Notes: a model not told the origin generated them from the sequence alone. Positions 51,385 through 61,659 are shown, counted from the first letter of the stretch. The stretch is DNA of 64,000 nucleotides from Cordylochernes scorpioides (GCA_030710605.1 CP092863.1:136715445-136779444); one strand, 5' to 3'. Program-made: numbers and translations.

Positions 51385-51490
51385 TTTATTATCCCTAGTA
51401 CACGTGGTACTGGTCATGATAATCATGGTGGGTAGAAGTTGGCGACTACTTTTACTGTAAGTATACCACATGTGAAAAGCAGTTTGACTA
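51385..51490 (-). mobile_element. SINE 3' fragment
   Basis: cctagtacacgtggtactgg and ataatcatggtgggtagaag only; the tRNA-like half is lost. Confidence 0.75.
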
Positions 51491-51578
51491 TTTTCGACTA
51501 TATATCAGTCTATTTTGAAATGTTTATACTTAGGAGAAACGGCTGTTGAAAAGTTTTCAACTCGAAAGCTTGCAAATA

Positions 51579-51921
51579 CAGTAGAACCTTCCTTTAGCAG
51601 ACACCCCGCTAGCTGACACTTCTATACAAAGGACAGTTTGTCCAGTAGAACAACCTCTCTGTAAAGGACAACACCTAGTTACAGAGCTAAAGTTTCCTTT
51701 AAGGAAAGAGGTGTCCTCTTATCGAAGAGTTGCTACAGTAGTACTACCTCTCTGTAAAGGACAACACCTAGTTGCATAGACAAAGTGTCCTTTAAGGAAA
51801 GAGGTGTCCTCTTACCGAAGAGTTTCTAAATAGTAAAAATGGTATTTTTGGCAATAAGAAAACTGTACTTTGTAAACAGGTGTCCTCAAACAGGAGTTGT
51901 CTCTCATGGTGGTTCTACTTG
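51579..51921. mobile_element. Pogo-type MITE with repeated termini
   Basis: Begins CAGTAGAACCTTCC, then a second CAGTAGAACAACC start at about 51644 and a third CAGTAGTACTACC at about 51736, before the usual right part. Early-stage multiplication of one terminus. Confidence 0.75.
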
Positions 51922-52069
51922 GGACTCCAACCATGGCTCAAACCATTCCAAGAAGACACCATCTTGGTCTATGTTAGCTACAGTATAGAGAAGACTTAGC
52001 ATAGAGAAGATTGTATGTGTGAAAGAGATGAAGTTTACTCAAGTCTCCTAAATATAGATTCAAATAATA

Positions 52070-52262
52070 CAACAGCTTTCTGGAGATGAAGTTTCTTATT
52101 ATGAATGTAATATCAAGTTTTCAGGCATCTCTGCCCTTCTACAGGAGTACATAAAACGGTGTTTATTATTATTAGTTTTCATGTGCTCTTGTAGAAGGGC
52201 AGAGATGCCTGAAAACTTGAGAGATTACATTAATAAATAGAAACTTCGTCTCCAGAAATCTA
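52070..52262. repeat. Palindrome of two Penelope-type 3' ends
   Basis: Arms include gtttcttattatgaatgtaa, caagttttcaggcatctctg and cccttctacaggag, with inverted forms on the right. The motif cttctacaggagtaaa also occurs at 25890-25910. Confidence 0.8.
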
Positions 52263-52270
52263 TTGTATTA

Positions 52271-53176
52271 CAGTAGAACTACCTCCCATTAGCAGACACC
52301 CCGCTAGCGGACACCTCTCTACAAAGGACAGTTTTCATTTGCAAAATTACCATTTTTACTATTTAGTAACTCTCTGGGAAGAGGACACCTCTCCCTAAAT
52401 GACACTTTGTCTCTGCCATTAGGTGTCCTTTACAGGGAGGTTCTACTGTAGCTGCTCTTTGGTAAAAGAACACCTCTCCCTAAAGGACACTTTGACTCTA
52501 TAACTAGGTGTTGTCCTTTACAGAGAGGTAGTTCTACTGTAGCTGCTCTCTGGTAAAAGGACATCTCTCCCTAAAGGACACTTTGACTCTGTAACTAGGT
52601 GTTGTCCTTTACAGAGAGGTAGTTCTACTGTAGCTGCTCTCTGGTAAGAGGACATCTCTCCCTAAAGGACACTTTGACTCTATAACTAGGTGTTGTCCTT
52701 TACAGAGAGGTAGTTCTACTGTAGCTGCTCTCTGGTAAAAGGACATCTCTCCCTAAAGGACACTTTGACTCTGTAACTAGGTGTTGTCCTTTACAGAGAG
52801 GTAGTTCTACTGTAGATGCTCTCCGGTAAGAGGACACCTCTCTCTAAAGGACACTTTGACTCTGTAACTAGGTGTTGTCCTTTACAGAGAGGTAGTTCTA
52901 CTGTAGATGCTCTCCGGTAAGAGGACACCTCTCCCTAAAGGACACTTTGACTCTGTAACTAGGTGTTGTCCTTTACAGAGAGGTAGTTCTACTGTAGCTG
53001 CTCTCCGGTAAGAGGACACCTCTCTCTAAAGGACACTTTGACTCTGTAACTAGGTGTTGTCCTTTACAGAGAGGTAGTTCTACTGTAGCTGTTCTCTGGT
53101 AAGAGGACACCTCTCTCTAAAGGACACTATGGCTCTGCACAACTAGGTGTTGTCCTTTACAAAGAGGTTGTTCTAC
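52271..53176. mobile_element. Pogo-type MITE with an internal array of its own terminus
   Basis: The element opens CAGTAGAACTACCTCCC. After the normal interior, the right-hand block (ctctccctaaaggacacttt, actaggtgttgtcctttac, agagaggtagttctactgta) is repeated about eight times with a 91-bp period before the last end. Flanks carry TA. Confidence 0.88.
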
Positions 53177-53179
53177 AGT

Positions 53180-53540
53180 ATATGCAAAAGGAGTGCCAAG
53201 TCAAATACTTGGGACTCCAACCATGGTGTCCAAGAGGATTTCTTATCCCTTGTTAGCTTTAGTTAAAAGGTCTATATAGGAAATACTGTGTAGCAAAGAG
53301 ATAAAGTGTTCACTATTTCAGCCAGGAATCCAAACAAAGGGAGCAGTTGGAGATAGAGACAGTCAGTCTTAAAGTGGGCCACTAGAGATAACATCCTTCC
53401 TGATAGAGAACATGGAGGGAGGGGTCAGAGTCCAACTTAGAGCAAGGTAACGGAGCCAGACTCTGTAAACAATGGGAACACAATTCTTCTGTGTCACCTT
53501 TGTGGTGGGCCAATATTGTTTCTGTGTGTTTTATATTGTA
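53180..53540. other. Unassigned sequence
   Basis: 53178-53225 repeats 51925-51945 (cttgggactccaaccatgg). No gene recognised. Confidence 0.35.
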
Positions 53541-53544
53541 GCTT

Positions 53545-53757
53545 TTTTTTATACCTAGTGCAAGTGGTACAGGCCATGATAATCATGGTGGGTAGAAGTA
53601 AGCGGCTGCTTTTACTGTAAATGTACACCACATATCTACACATGTGAAAATCAGTTAAACTTTTGCACTTAAAATCTGCCAGAGCCCTGTTTGGTTACTT
53701 GCACTGGCTGGTGGGGTTGAATTTTGCAAGAATCAGGGGCCATTGGAGCATTTTTAA
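53545..53757 (-). mobile_element. SINE copy, head missing
   Basis: Antisense body from tacctagtgcaagtggtaca to gaatcaggggccattggagc. The tRNA-like part is absent. Confidence 0.8.
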
Positions 53758-53811
53758 TTTTTTAATATTATAGTAATGATATAGAATTGCAAGAAAAAAT
53801 TTCCTCCATTC

Positions 53812-53891
53812 CCTACACCAACTACCTCTTCTGCCAGGAATACCTGCAGAAGAAGGAAGAAGAGAAACGCCATTTGGTCGGGGACCACACC
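53812..53891 (+). pseudogene. Inverted copy of the exon at 54839-54943
   Basis: 80 bp match the exon on the opposite strand with about two differences (tcctccattccctacaccaa through ggggaccacacc). Splice sites are not carried over: the copy is bounded by AT-rich sequence at the left and by a dispersed repeat (acatcaagcatgatgcag) at the right. Confidence 0.8.
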
Positions 53892-53894
53892 ACA

Positions 53895-54130
53895 TCAAGC
53901 ATGATGCAGTGCAATGTTCTAACCATTTTATGAATTACAAAAAAAAGTAAATAGTCGAGTATTGGGTTAATTTGAATTATCTTTGGCTAAAAATGTGACA
54001 AAGACTCCTTCCAGACTTAACACTTATATCCAGTTAAAATTTCAGCCAGATTGGTTAAATATTTTTTACGCGTATGATTCTTTTCAAAATAAAATAATTT
54101 TCTACTTTGAAAAGAATCATACTCATCAAA
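53895..54130. repeat. 'actagccgaatgacc'-family tail and small palindrome
   Basis: 53895-54060 is near-identical to 57108-57275 (ggctaaaaatgtgacaaaga, cttccagacttaacactt). 54065-54115 forms a short hairpin (atgattcttttcaaa / tttgaaaagaatcat). Confidence 0.7.
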
Positions 54131-54189
54131 AATAGTTCAAATGTCTTGTAATTATAACAGATGCCCCGCTAATGCATCATATATATATA

Positions 54190-54425
54190 CATATTATGCA
54201 ACTTTTTCAATACACACACATACAGCTTTATTAAGACCACCGGTCTTATACAGATTCCCCACAGGAAGAAAGGAAGCATAGATAGAGCTCCTATACTCCA
54301 GGCAGCACAGAACCCAACAACAGCCTCCAGGTCCGACACATGTCCAGTGGCCACACCGTACATACGTCAAGGTTAACGTATCACTGAAAAGGCGAGTGTA
54401 GAATCAGCCGCGTTCTAATCTTCAC
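54190..54425 (-). repeat. Single-unit relative of the 24.8-kb array
   Basis: On the minus strand: leader (ccttgacgtatgtacggtgt), one unit (ctgtgctgcctggagtatag) and the aagaccggtggtctt-AATAAAG end, matching 24750-24920. This is probably the ancestral single-copy form. Confidence 0.85.
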
Positions 54426-54649
54426 TTCCCTCATCCAAATGGACAATGACATTCAGCGATTCTATTAATCTTCTCCGAATGGTGACTGCAGCCTTGTAGA
54501 GCTACTTTTTTAATACATAGAATTAAAAGCTATTTTATACAGACATTATCCTGCAATGATTCAAAAATTGAAAGAGGGAGGGCATGGTTCATTTAGGGTG
54601 AACCTTCCCAGCAGTTTTCTCTTTTTAACCTACAGGCCACTCCACTATG

Positions 54650-54790
54650 TGGTGTCCTTTGTCATTTGTCCTTTACAGAGAGGTAGTTCTACTGTAGCAA
54701 CTTTCTGGTAAGAGGACACCTCTCCCTAAAGGACACTTTGGCTTTACAACTAAGTGTTGGTCTTTACAGAGAGGTAGGTGTATTGAATTG
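54650..54790. mobile_element. Pogo-type MITE fragment
   Basis: Contains ctttacagagaggtagttct and ctctccctaaaggacactttg in the arrangement of the 91-bp repeats. Confidence 0.7.
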
Positions 54791-54838
54791 AGATATAGTT
54801 TTAAAAGAGGGGTTAGAACAAATAAAAATGGTACTCAC

Positions 54839-54943
54839 TGGACTGGACGGTGTGGTCCCCGGCCAAATGACGTTTCTCTTCTTCCTTCTTCTGCAGGTAT
54901 TCCTGGCAGAAGAGGTAGTTGGTGTAGGGAATGGAGGACATCC
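54839..54943 (-). CDS. Candidate host exon
   Basis: 105 nt on the minus strand between an acceptor (gtgtgtgtgtcag) and a consensus donor (GTGAGT at 54838-54833). One frame is open: two leading bases, 34 codons, one trailing base. The peptide has SIPYTNYLFCQEYLQKKEEE followed by KRHLAGDHT. The single trailing base is completed by the two leading bases of the exon at 46124-46253, giving an intron of about 8.6 kb full of repeats. An inverted partial copy lies 1 kb away. I do not recognise the family. Confidence 0.58.
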
Positions 54944-55083
54944 CTGACACACACACTCCTTCCTTTAGCCAGGGGAATAACAAATGGATATTATGGAATA
55001 TATATCAGACATGATAAGCCACGTTTGGAATATAAAAAGAGAGATTAAGAGGAACGTGGTAAGTTTCTTTATTAAGCAGTATA

Positions 55084-55116
55084 CGAGCTTTCGGACGTCA
55101 GCCGTCCTTCATCAGG
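55084..55116 (-). ncRNA. Hammerhead-ribozyme-like core
   Basis: On the minus strand CTGATGA (55115-55109), a stem-loop GGACG-GCTGA-CGTCC, then GAAA (55092-55089) and AGC...GCT that could close a short stem III. This is the conserved core order of hammerhead ribozymes, which have been reported in Penelope-like elements. Stem I is not evident from the sequence, so self-cleavage is uncertain. Confidence 0.4.
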
Positions 55117-55394
55117 TATTGACATGAATGAGAAGGAGATGCTATATTTATAAGCGACAGTTTAGCATAAAAAATATTAAACAAGAAATAAAAGATTAAA
55201 AAGATTTGAGATTTGCATGCCAGTAATAAAAATATTTAAAAGTGTACAATATATAGATTTAAGAAAATCTGCATACCTAGGATGAAGGGAAAAAAGGCGG
55301 AAAACTAGAGGCGAAGACAAAAGCAAGAATAAAAATAAAAATAAGAATATAAACGAGAATATAAAAAACAGCGGAATAAAGATAAAGTTAAAAG

Positions 55395-56288
55395 TTACGA
55401 AGGAGGTGTATCTGTTGGTATAGAATAAAAAGCAGAATATTGGGGCGGGAGGTCAATCTTTCTGTTGAGGCTGGGTGTAGTATTGGAGACAAGGGCTTCG
55501 AGAACTAAGCGTTGGTATTTATTTGCTATATCGCTATAAACGGGGGTTGTATTGTCGAGATTAAAGGAATGTCCGGATTCGGCGATATGTTGGTATATGA
55601 GCGATTTTTTGTCTTTCGAGCGGATGTTGCGGGCGTGTTCACTGGCTCTGATGGCGATTGTTCGGCCTGTTTCTCCAATATAGCATAAATCGCAATCGTT
55701 ACAAGGAATTTTGTAAACGGCGTTAGAAAGGGATTGGGGGTTACGTTTGGCGGAGCTTTTTGTGATTGGATGTCGTAGGAAGGTGTAAAGGGAAGGTGTG
55801 CACTTGTAAAGAGTGCGAATGCCGAATTTACGTAAAAAGGAACCAATACCGGAATTCGTGGTGGAGTATGGGAGGACGCAGGTGCTTTTAAATAAAGGAG
55901 GTGTGGTTCTTTTTTGATTGGGTGTGAAAAAATGTCGGTCGATAAAACTGCGTGGATAGCCCGCGGACAAGAGATGCGAGTAGACCGTGCGCCTCTCGAT
56001 ATTTTTAAAGAAAGGGAGGGAACAGTGGGTGTAGATACGTTTGGAAAGAGTTCGGACGGTGGTGATCTTATGGGAGACGGGGGCGTGGGATGAAAAATGT
56101 AGGTACGAGGGGGTAAAGCCGGGTTTGTGAAAGACCGTTGTGTGGAATTTATCGTCGGTGTTAATAATTAAAATGTCTAAAAATGGAATACAGTTAGAGC
56201 GGGACGGGTTGTGTGTAAAAAGTAGATCCGGATGGTAAGAGTTTAAAGCGGTGAGAATGGGTAAATGATCGGTATCTCTGTGTAGGTC
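55395..56288 (-). pseudogene. Penelope-like polymerase C-terminus with GIY-YIG endonuclease
   Basis: An open frame of 297 codons. The first 100 residues match the last part of a Penelope reverse transcriptase (FLDILIIN, HKPGFTPSYLHFSSHAP, HLLSAGYPRSFI). The rest is a GIY-YIG domain: VYKIPCNDCDLCYIGETGR, then a catalytic-region Arg (IRASEH), with Cys residues typical of this clade. The catalytic core of the reverse transcriptase (YxDD region) is lost by 5' truncation, so the copy is dead, but the remaining frame has no stops. Confidence 0.88.
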
Positions 56289-56319
56289 TTAATCTCTCTT
56301 TTTATGGAATATATATATA

Positions 56320-56865
56320 ACCTCTTCAATTCAAAACTGACTGTAATTCAACACCTACTTTAACCATTTTTTTAAAACCCAACATTTCCTTTTCAAATGG
56401 CCATCTTTAATTCAACACCTCCTTTAATTCAGCCAATTTTTCAAAGCCCAACCATTTCTTTTTCAAATTACCATCTTCAATTCAACTGGCTATAATTCAA
56501 CACCTACCTTAATTCAACCATTTTTTCAAATCCCAGCCATGAAAAGGGGGCACCTCTCCATTCAAAATAAATGCTTAAACTAAGTGACATTTAGTGATTG
56601 TCTCAATTTTTTATAGGTATAATTCAATACTTATTTTAATTCAACAAATTTTTGAAATCCCAAAACCATTTATTTTTCAAAATATGATTTTTAATTCAAC
56701 CGACCATAATTCAACATAGATGGAAATTTTGCTGGTAGGATAATCATCTGTAAAAATAAAAGACATTTCTCCCTTCAAAATATATGTCAAAACTAGATGG
56801 CATCTATTGACCATCGCCACAAACTAGTGGCCTAAGGTCGGTGACAAAGTCACAACACCAGCTTT
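56320..56865. repeat. TTCAAC-rich repeat and MITE scrap
   Basis: 56320-56720 repeats variants of ttcaacacctactttaattc and aatttttcaaaatcccaaccat several times. 56770-56860 is a diverged relative of the palindrome at 11590-11738 (catttctcccttcaaaatat, ggtcggtgacaaagtcac). Confidence 0.55.
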
Positions 56866-56872
56866 GGCAAAC

Positions 56873-57103
56873 TTAGAAACGTCCACCTGGAGAACATGGT
56901 TTCAGAATATTGGTTCTCGTTAGTCCAGGGGGGGGGGGGGGGCTTTGATTTGATGGGGGATCTAAAATGGATCGAATGAAATCTTCACATCTGTCAAAGA
57001 GGTGTTTAGCTGGTAGAGTGTCTGGGCCAAATCTATGGCCAAAATAGATGGAAATTTTTAAGGAAGGATATTGATCTATAAAAATTGTATTTTTGTCCAT
57101 CAA
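56873..57103 (-). other. Unidentified open frame
   Basis: 76 codons on the minus strand (KISIYFGHRFGPDTLPAKHL, then a Pro run from a C15-type tract). It looks like ordinary protein sequence but has no family motif I recognise, no good start and no clear splice sites. It may be a scrap of a LINE or transposase. Confidence 0.25.
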
Positions 57104-57104
57104 G

Positions 57105-57355
57105 CATGATGCAGCACACGCAATATTATAACCATTTTCTGAATTACAAAAAAAAAAAGTAAATAGTCCAGTATTTGGTTAATTTGAATTATCTTTGGCT
57201 AAAAATGTGACAAAGACTCCTTCCAGACTTAACACTTGATATAAGTGTTAAAATTTCAGCCAGATTGGTTAAATATTGCGGAAACGTACAAGGCCCAAAT
57301 AAAAACATATTTACATATGCCGACTTTTATACATAGAGAGAGAATAGGTATATAT
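57105..57355 (+). repeat. 'actagccgaatgacc'-family 3' part
   Basis: Same as 53895-54060 and extends through aaatttcagccagattggtt to cgacttttatacatagagag, the family tail. Confidence 0.7.
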
Positions 57356-57371
57356 ATACTAATAAAATTAA

Positions 57372-57423
57372 TGAATCTTCCTTCTTCTTCTTTCTTATCT
57401 CCACTCAATCATATTAGGGTATC
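57372..57423 (-). mobile_element. LINE L3 tail, reverse orientation
   Basis: ttcttcttctttcttatctc and cactcaatcatattagggta: the 3' end of an L3 copy inserted on the opposite strand. Its remainder resumes after 57820. Confidence 0.7.
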
Positions 57424-57435
57424 ATGTCTTTAAAA

Positions 57436-57808
57436 AACTCCGCCTTTGCCGGTCCCAAGCCCGGATGAAAAAGGAGGAGGGGGAGCAGTAACAAGCTCAC
57501 TAAAAACCTGGGTTCAGCTGGCCCGGCTGATAGTACCCTGTAAGGGCTCCTAATCCAGGGATACAGGAAGAGCAGCGTTTGTACTCCATGTTAGGAGCAG
57601 CTGCACATGGCGTCTGTTCCTCATGTCAGAGGCGGCCATTTATTTTGGAGCTAAGTCGGCCTGCCACTGAGTAGTGCTCCCAGTCTTAATGAAAAAGGCA
57701 GATGCATTCTACTTCACCCAGTCATGATGGTTGTCAAAAGACACCATCAAGGGTCACAACTTGATACCCTAATATGATTGAGTGGAGATAAGAAAGAAGA
57801 AGAAGAAG
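57436..57808 (+). mobile_element. LINE L3 3' fragment with target duplication
   Basis: 373 bp from the ccgcctttgccggtcccaag region to the GAA tail, flanked by ATGTCTTTAAAA (57424-57435 and 57809-57820). It landed in an older L3 copy of opposite orientation. Confidence 0.88.
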
Positions 57809-57925
57809 ATGTCTTTAAAAGCTTGAGACTTTTGATGGTGTCTGCTGGGGATGAGTAGAGTTCATCAATAGATGAGCCAATACAGTCAATCATGTGGTTT
57901 GAGGTTGCGGGTTGAGAATTATATA

Positions 57926-60636
57926 CAGTAATCCCTCGTTAAGACGAACTCAACGGGAGAACGAAATACCCTTTTCGTCTTAAAAGAATTCGTATAAACC
58001 GAATTCGTATCAGACGAATTGAATTCGTGGTATCCGAGGGTTGTACTTATGTACTACTGATGAGTAAGAAAACTACATTTCTAAGGAATAATGAATAAAT
58101 TTATTTGAAAACAATATTAATGAAAATATTTTATAATTTTAAGGAACAACAATTATGTATATGTATGTACATAAAGTATTTTATTTTAAAAGACAATATG
58201 GATAAAATAATCACAATGTAAGGCAATAACATGAGAATATAAGTTTATTTTAAAACACAAATAAAAAAGAACAACAAAAGAAACAACTTACATAATATAC
58301 TTGGTACATACAATGTTTATGTGTATGCAGCATATGCAGTATGCATAGAGTATCCTATATCTGGGTTTTCTCTGCAGGCTTCAGAAAGTCTGTTATAGTT
58401 TTTTGGTGGTATTTGATTGGGCACTGTTTCAGACACTCCCATCTTATTTTATCCAGGTCATCTTCAAAATGAACATCAATATCCGCAGAGGTTTTGGACA
58501 GCTTCTGGGGGGTTTCGAGGGCCCCGATTACTTCCCCTCTAGAAGGCATCATTATCTCTTCTTTCACCTCATCGTCTTGTTTCTTCTTCTTCTTTTCTTC
58601 TAATTCGGGTGAACCGCAAATTTCCAACCCTTCATCCAGGGCAACATACTCCTGGAAAGTCAAAGTCTCAGCTGGGTTTGTAGCTGAAAGGAGTTTGGTC
58701 CATTCTTCAGGCTCATCAAGCATTGTTTCTGGAAGTGAAAACGAATAAGCTGTTTTGCCTTCAACAGTTGGCCAAGCTTTTTTAAAGCAATTTTTGATTG
58801 TTTGACTAGATACAGAGTCCCATGAAGCAACCATTGCACGCATTGCCTGCAAAATATTCCATTTTACTGTTGTTTGCTCGGATTCTATCCCAAGTAAGGC
58901 ATTTTTAACGAACCTTGACTTAAAATGGCACTTGAACGCAGCTATTATCCCTTGGTCAAGTGGTTGGATTCGGCTTGTACAGTTTGCTGGGAAATATACA
59001 ATCCGGACATTTGACAGATCCAAGTCTTTTGTATCATGTGCGCTGCAATTGTCCATTGTTAGAAGCACATGTCTATTTTCAGCTGCCATTTTACGTTGAA
59101 ACTTGATGAGCCACAATCTGAATGAATATGCATCCACCCAAGCACTTTTTTGATGCGTGTAATCGAAAGGTAAAATTAGTCGATTAATTTTATTCAAACA
59201 TCTCGGGTTTTTGTACTTTCCGATAATCCAAAGTTTTGATATCTCTGAAACCGTAGCATTACAGCATAGAACTACCGTTAAACGTTCTTTACTTTTCGAA
59301 GTTCCGTGACACTTGGTACCTTTAAAGTCCAACGAGCGATCAGGAAGTAAGTTATAAAAAACACCTGTCTCGTCGATATTAAAAATGTCCTCATCTTTGT
59401 ATTCATTTTTAATTTCTTCAAACTTAGTCAGCCAGTCGGTAACCGTTTCTTCGCTTACTTTGTTGATCTCACCACTCACAACAATAGACGCAATTGTGTT
59501 TCTTCTTTGAAATCTCCAGAGCCATCCGTCACTACACTTAAAATTTTCCACACCCAATGAGACACTTATTTCTTTAGCCTTTTCTTTGACAAGTGCGCCG
59601 GATACAGGAATATTATTTTGTCTACATTTTTAAAACCATTTTAAAAGCTCATCTTCCACGTCTTGATGGGATGCTTTTCGAAGTCGTTTTGAAGAGCTCG
59701 AAGACCCTGAGGCAACAGCCGCATCTATTTTTTCTTTGTTTTTTAGAATTGTTGATAATGTGGATTTCGCAATTTGAAAATTTTCGGCAATTTGCGACTT
59801 AGATAACACTCCACGTGCAACTTCGTCCAAAATTTTCCTTTTTAAGGCAAGATCAATGGCGCTTTTTTTTCGCGGTTTAGATGACATGTTTACGTCGATT
59901 TTTTTATGGAAGCTCAAACAATTCACACTTCGATTATTTAGAATTTAATAATTTTTATTTCAAGCGCATTATTTTATAATACAATCAATTAGTCGGTTAT
60001 AAAAAAGATATAACAAATAGAAATAAGTCCTTTTTCTTCTGAGAGCTCGATTTACACAGATTATTATTCACAGAATATATTTTTATTATTTATATTATAT
60101 TTAATATTTTTAAATATATGTTTTGTATAAAAATAAGAATAATATAATATTATGTGAAATTCCGTGAAAGCGTGCGCTCCTTGGCTGCTGGCTGGCAGGG
60201 GTCACCATGGCCCCTACATTTATCAGTCGAGAAAACAGAATACTGGCACAATAGAGTCGAAATTTTCCACTGATTGAGTACATGGAACGACCCCAAGGGG
60301 ATGGTTTTATAGAAAATCAGTCATCATAACAAACAAAGGACGAATGTTTACACAAAAGACAAAGAGAGCCAATACTGATATCAACGGCGTTTTTGTTGTT
60401 TTAATAGTTTATTGTTTTACTTATAACTCGCCTTTAAAAACATATTAGAATTCGTTTTAACCGATTGATTAGTTCTGCTGGGGGCTAAATTTAATTCGTA
60501 TTTCGTCATAACCGAATATTTCGTCTTAACGGGCAAAATCTCTTTGCAAAGCATTGAAATTTAATGGGGGAAAAGAAACGGTTCGCGCAAACCGAGAGTT
60601 CGTATAATCCGAGTTCGTGGTAACGAGGGATTACTG
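57926..60636 (-). mobile_element. Complete Tigger/pogo DNA transposon
   Basis: 2711 bp with inverted ends CAGTAATCCCTCGTTAAGAC (left) and, inverted, GTGGTAACGAGGGATTACTG (right), and TA on both sides (57924-57925, 60637-60638). Subterminal gaattcgtat-type repeats occur near both ends. It encodes a CENP-B-like transposase on the minus strand with one stop codon. Confidence 0.95.
58355..59926 (-). pseudogene. Tigger/pogo transposase with one in-frame stop
   Basis: Two frames in the same phase are separated only by TAA at 59632-59630 (codon 99). The N-terminal 98 residues hold a CENP-B-type helix-turn-helix (KRKILDEVARGVLSKSQIAE, STLSTILKN). The second DNA-binding helix region (NNIPVSG and WLWRFQRRN) straddles the stop. 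The DDE domain follows: Asp in FNIDETGVFYN, Asp in LLTMDNCSAHD, Asp in IQPLDQGII. Read through, it is about 523 residues, in the usual Tigger range. The downstream part could only begin at a non-ATG codon, so this copy is probably silent. Confidence 0.92.
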
Positions 60637-60639
60637 TAG

Positions 60640-60995
60640 TGGGAAAACCTTGCAAACTTTTTGGAAAGTCATTGTCTGTAGATGACCAGAAATCAATTAA
60701 TGAATGAATCTCTATACATTATATTTTGAAAAAAGCTCTAAAATATTCATATAAATGTCAAATATTATATATTCAAGTGTGGTGATGAGTTTTGAGATTG
60801 ATGTAAGTGCACCGTAGTTATATAGAATCTACACTAGGTAGACCTTAACAAGAGACAATAGAAGATATGAATGATCATCTTCAGAGGTATCAATTGGTTT
60901 TAAATGTCTGAAGCTACCAACCACAAAGAACATAGAAATAAAGAAAAAAACGTATTCCCTAGGATGGATCTTTGATTTTTTTTTTTTAACATCTT
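60640..60995. other. LINE-associated repeat flank and AT-rich sequence
   Basis: 60639-60700 completes the repeat disrupted by the Tigger (aaaaccttgcaaactttttg, gtctgtagatgaccag). The rest is unassigned. Confidence 0.45.
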
Positions 60996-60999
60996 AATG

Positions 61000-61260
61000 T
61001 GCTACTCAAGGTAATAAGACAAATCAAAATAAGTGTGTGACATTTCGGTAACAGTGTTGTTATCATCATTAGACACACAAGATGATAAGATCAAATCCCC
61101 AATGATAAAGCACAATTTGGATTATAGATTATTATTTATTCTTTTGTTTGATGAGATGGTAACAATGCTATTACCGAAACGTCACACACTATTAATTCCT
61201 TTGGATTAGGTCTTGTTTTCTTGTATCAAAAACCCAAATAAAATTAATAGGATTTGTTCT
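61000..61260. repeat. Penelope-type 3' end pair
   Basis: gtgtgtgacatttcggtaac near 61035 and inverted gttaccgaaacgtcac-type sequence near 61160. aagacctaatcc-type outer arms as at 45236-45436. Confidence 0.7.
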
Positions 61261-61310
61261 TATTGCCTTGGGTTTCTATCATCCTAATTGTACCTTATCA
61301 CCATTATCAG

Positions 61311-61618
61311 GGGGGTCGGTGGAAGGCTGGTTAAACCGTTTGGTTTACGACCACTACGACCCGGGTTCGAACCCGCATTGGACACTTTTTTCTGTTTAAA
61401 AAAAAAAAAAAAAAAAATGCTCCAATGGCCCCCCGATTCTTGCAAAAGTCCAACCCCACCAGCGAGTGCAAGTAACCAAACGGGGCTCTGGCACATTTGT
61501 AAGTGCAAAGTCGAACTGCTTTCACATGTATAGACATGTGGTGCGCTTACAGTAAAAAAGCAGTCGCTAACTACCCACCATGATTATCATGGCCTGTACC
61601 ACGTGTACTAGGGATAAG
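61311..61618 (+). mobile_element. SINE, full-length sense copy (reference for the family)
   Basis: About 308 bp: tRNA-like head (ggggtcggtggaaggctggt; box B gggttcgaacccgc), ACTTTTTT, an A18 run, a body with ccccaccagcgagtgcaag and aagtcgaactgctttcacat, and the end accatgattatcatggcc, acgtgtactagggataagca. Roughly a dozen copies occur in this window in both orientations. Confidence 0.92.
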
Positions 61619-61659
61619 CAAAAAAAACCATTATCAGTCAAAAATTACTGAATCTGATG

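Larger units (their letters stand above)
55006..56302 (-). mobile_element. Penelope-like element, 5' truncated
   Basis: 1297 bp flanked by a 14-bp duplication (TATGGAATATATAT, 54992-55005 and 56303-56316). It encodes the end of a reverse transcriptase and a GIY-YIG endonuclease. The 3' region has a hammerhead-like core and AATAAAG. Both outer ends carry aaaaagagagattaag in inverted orientation, a terminal feature in keeping with the odd structures known for Penelope elements. Confidence 0.88.
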
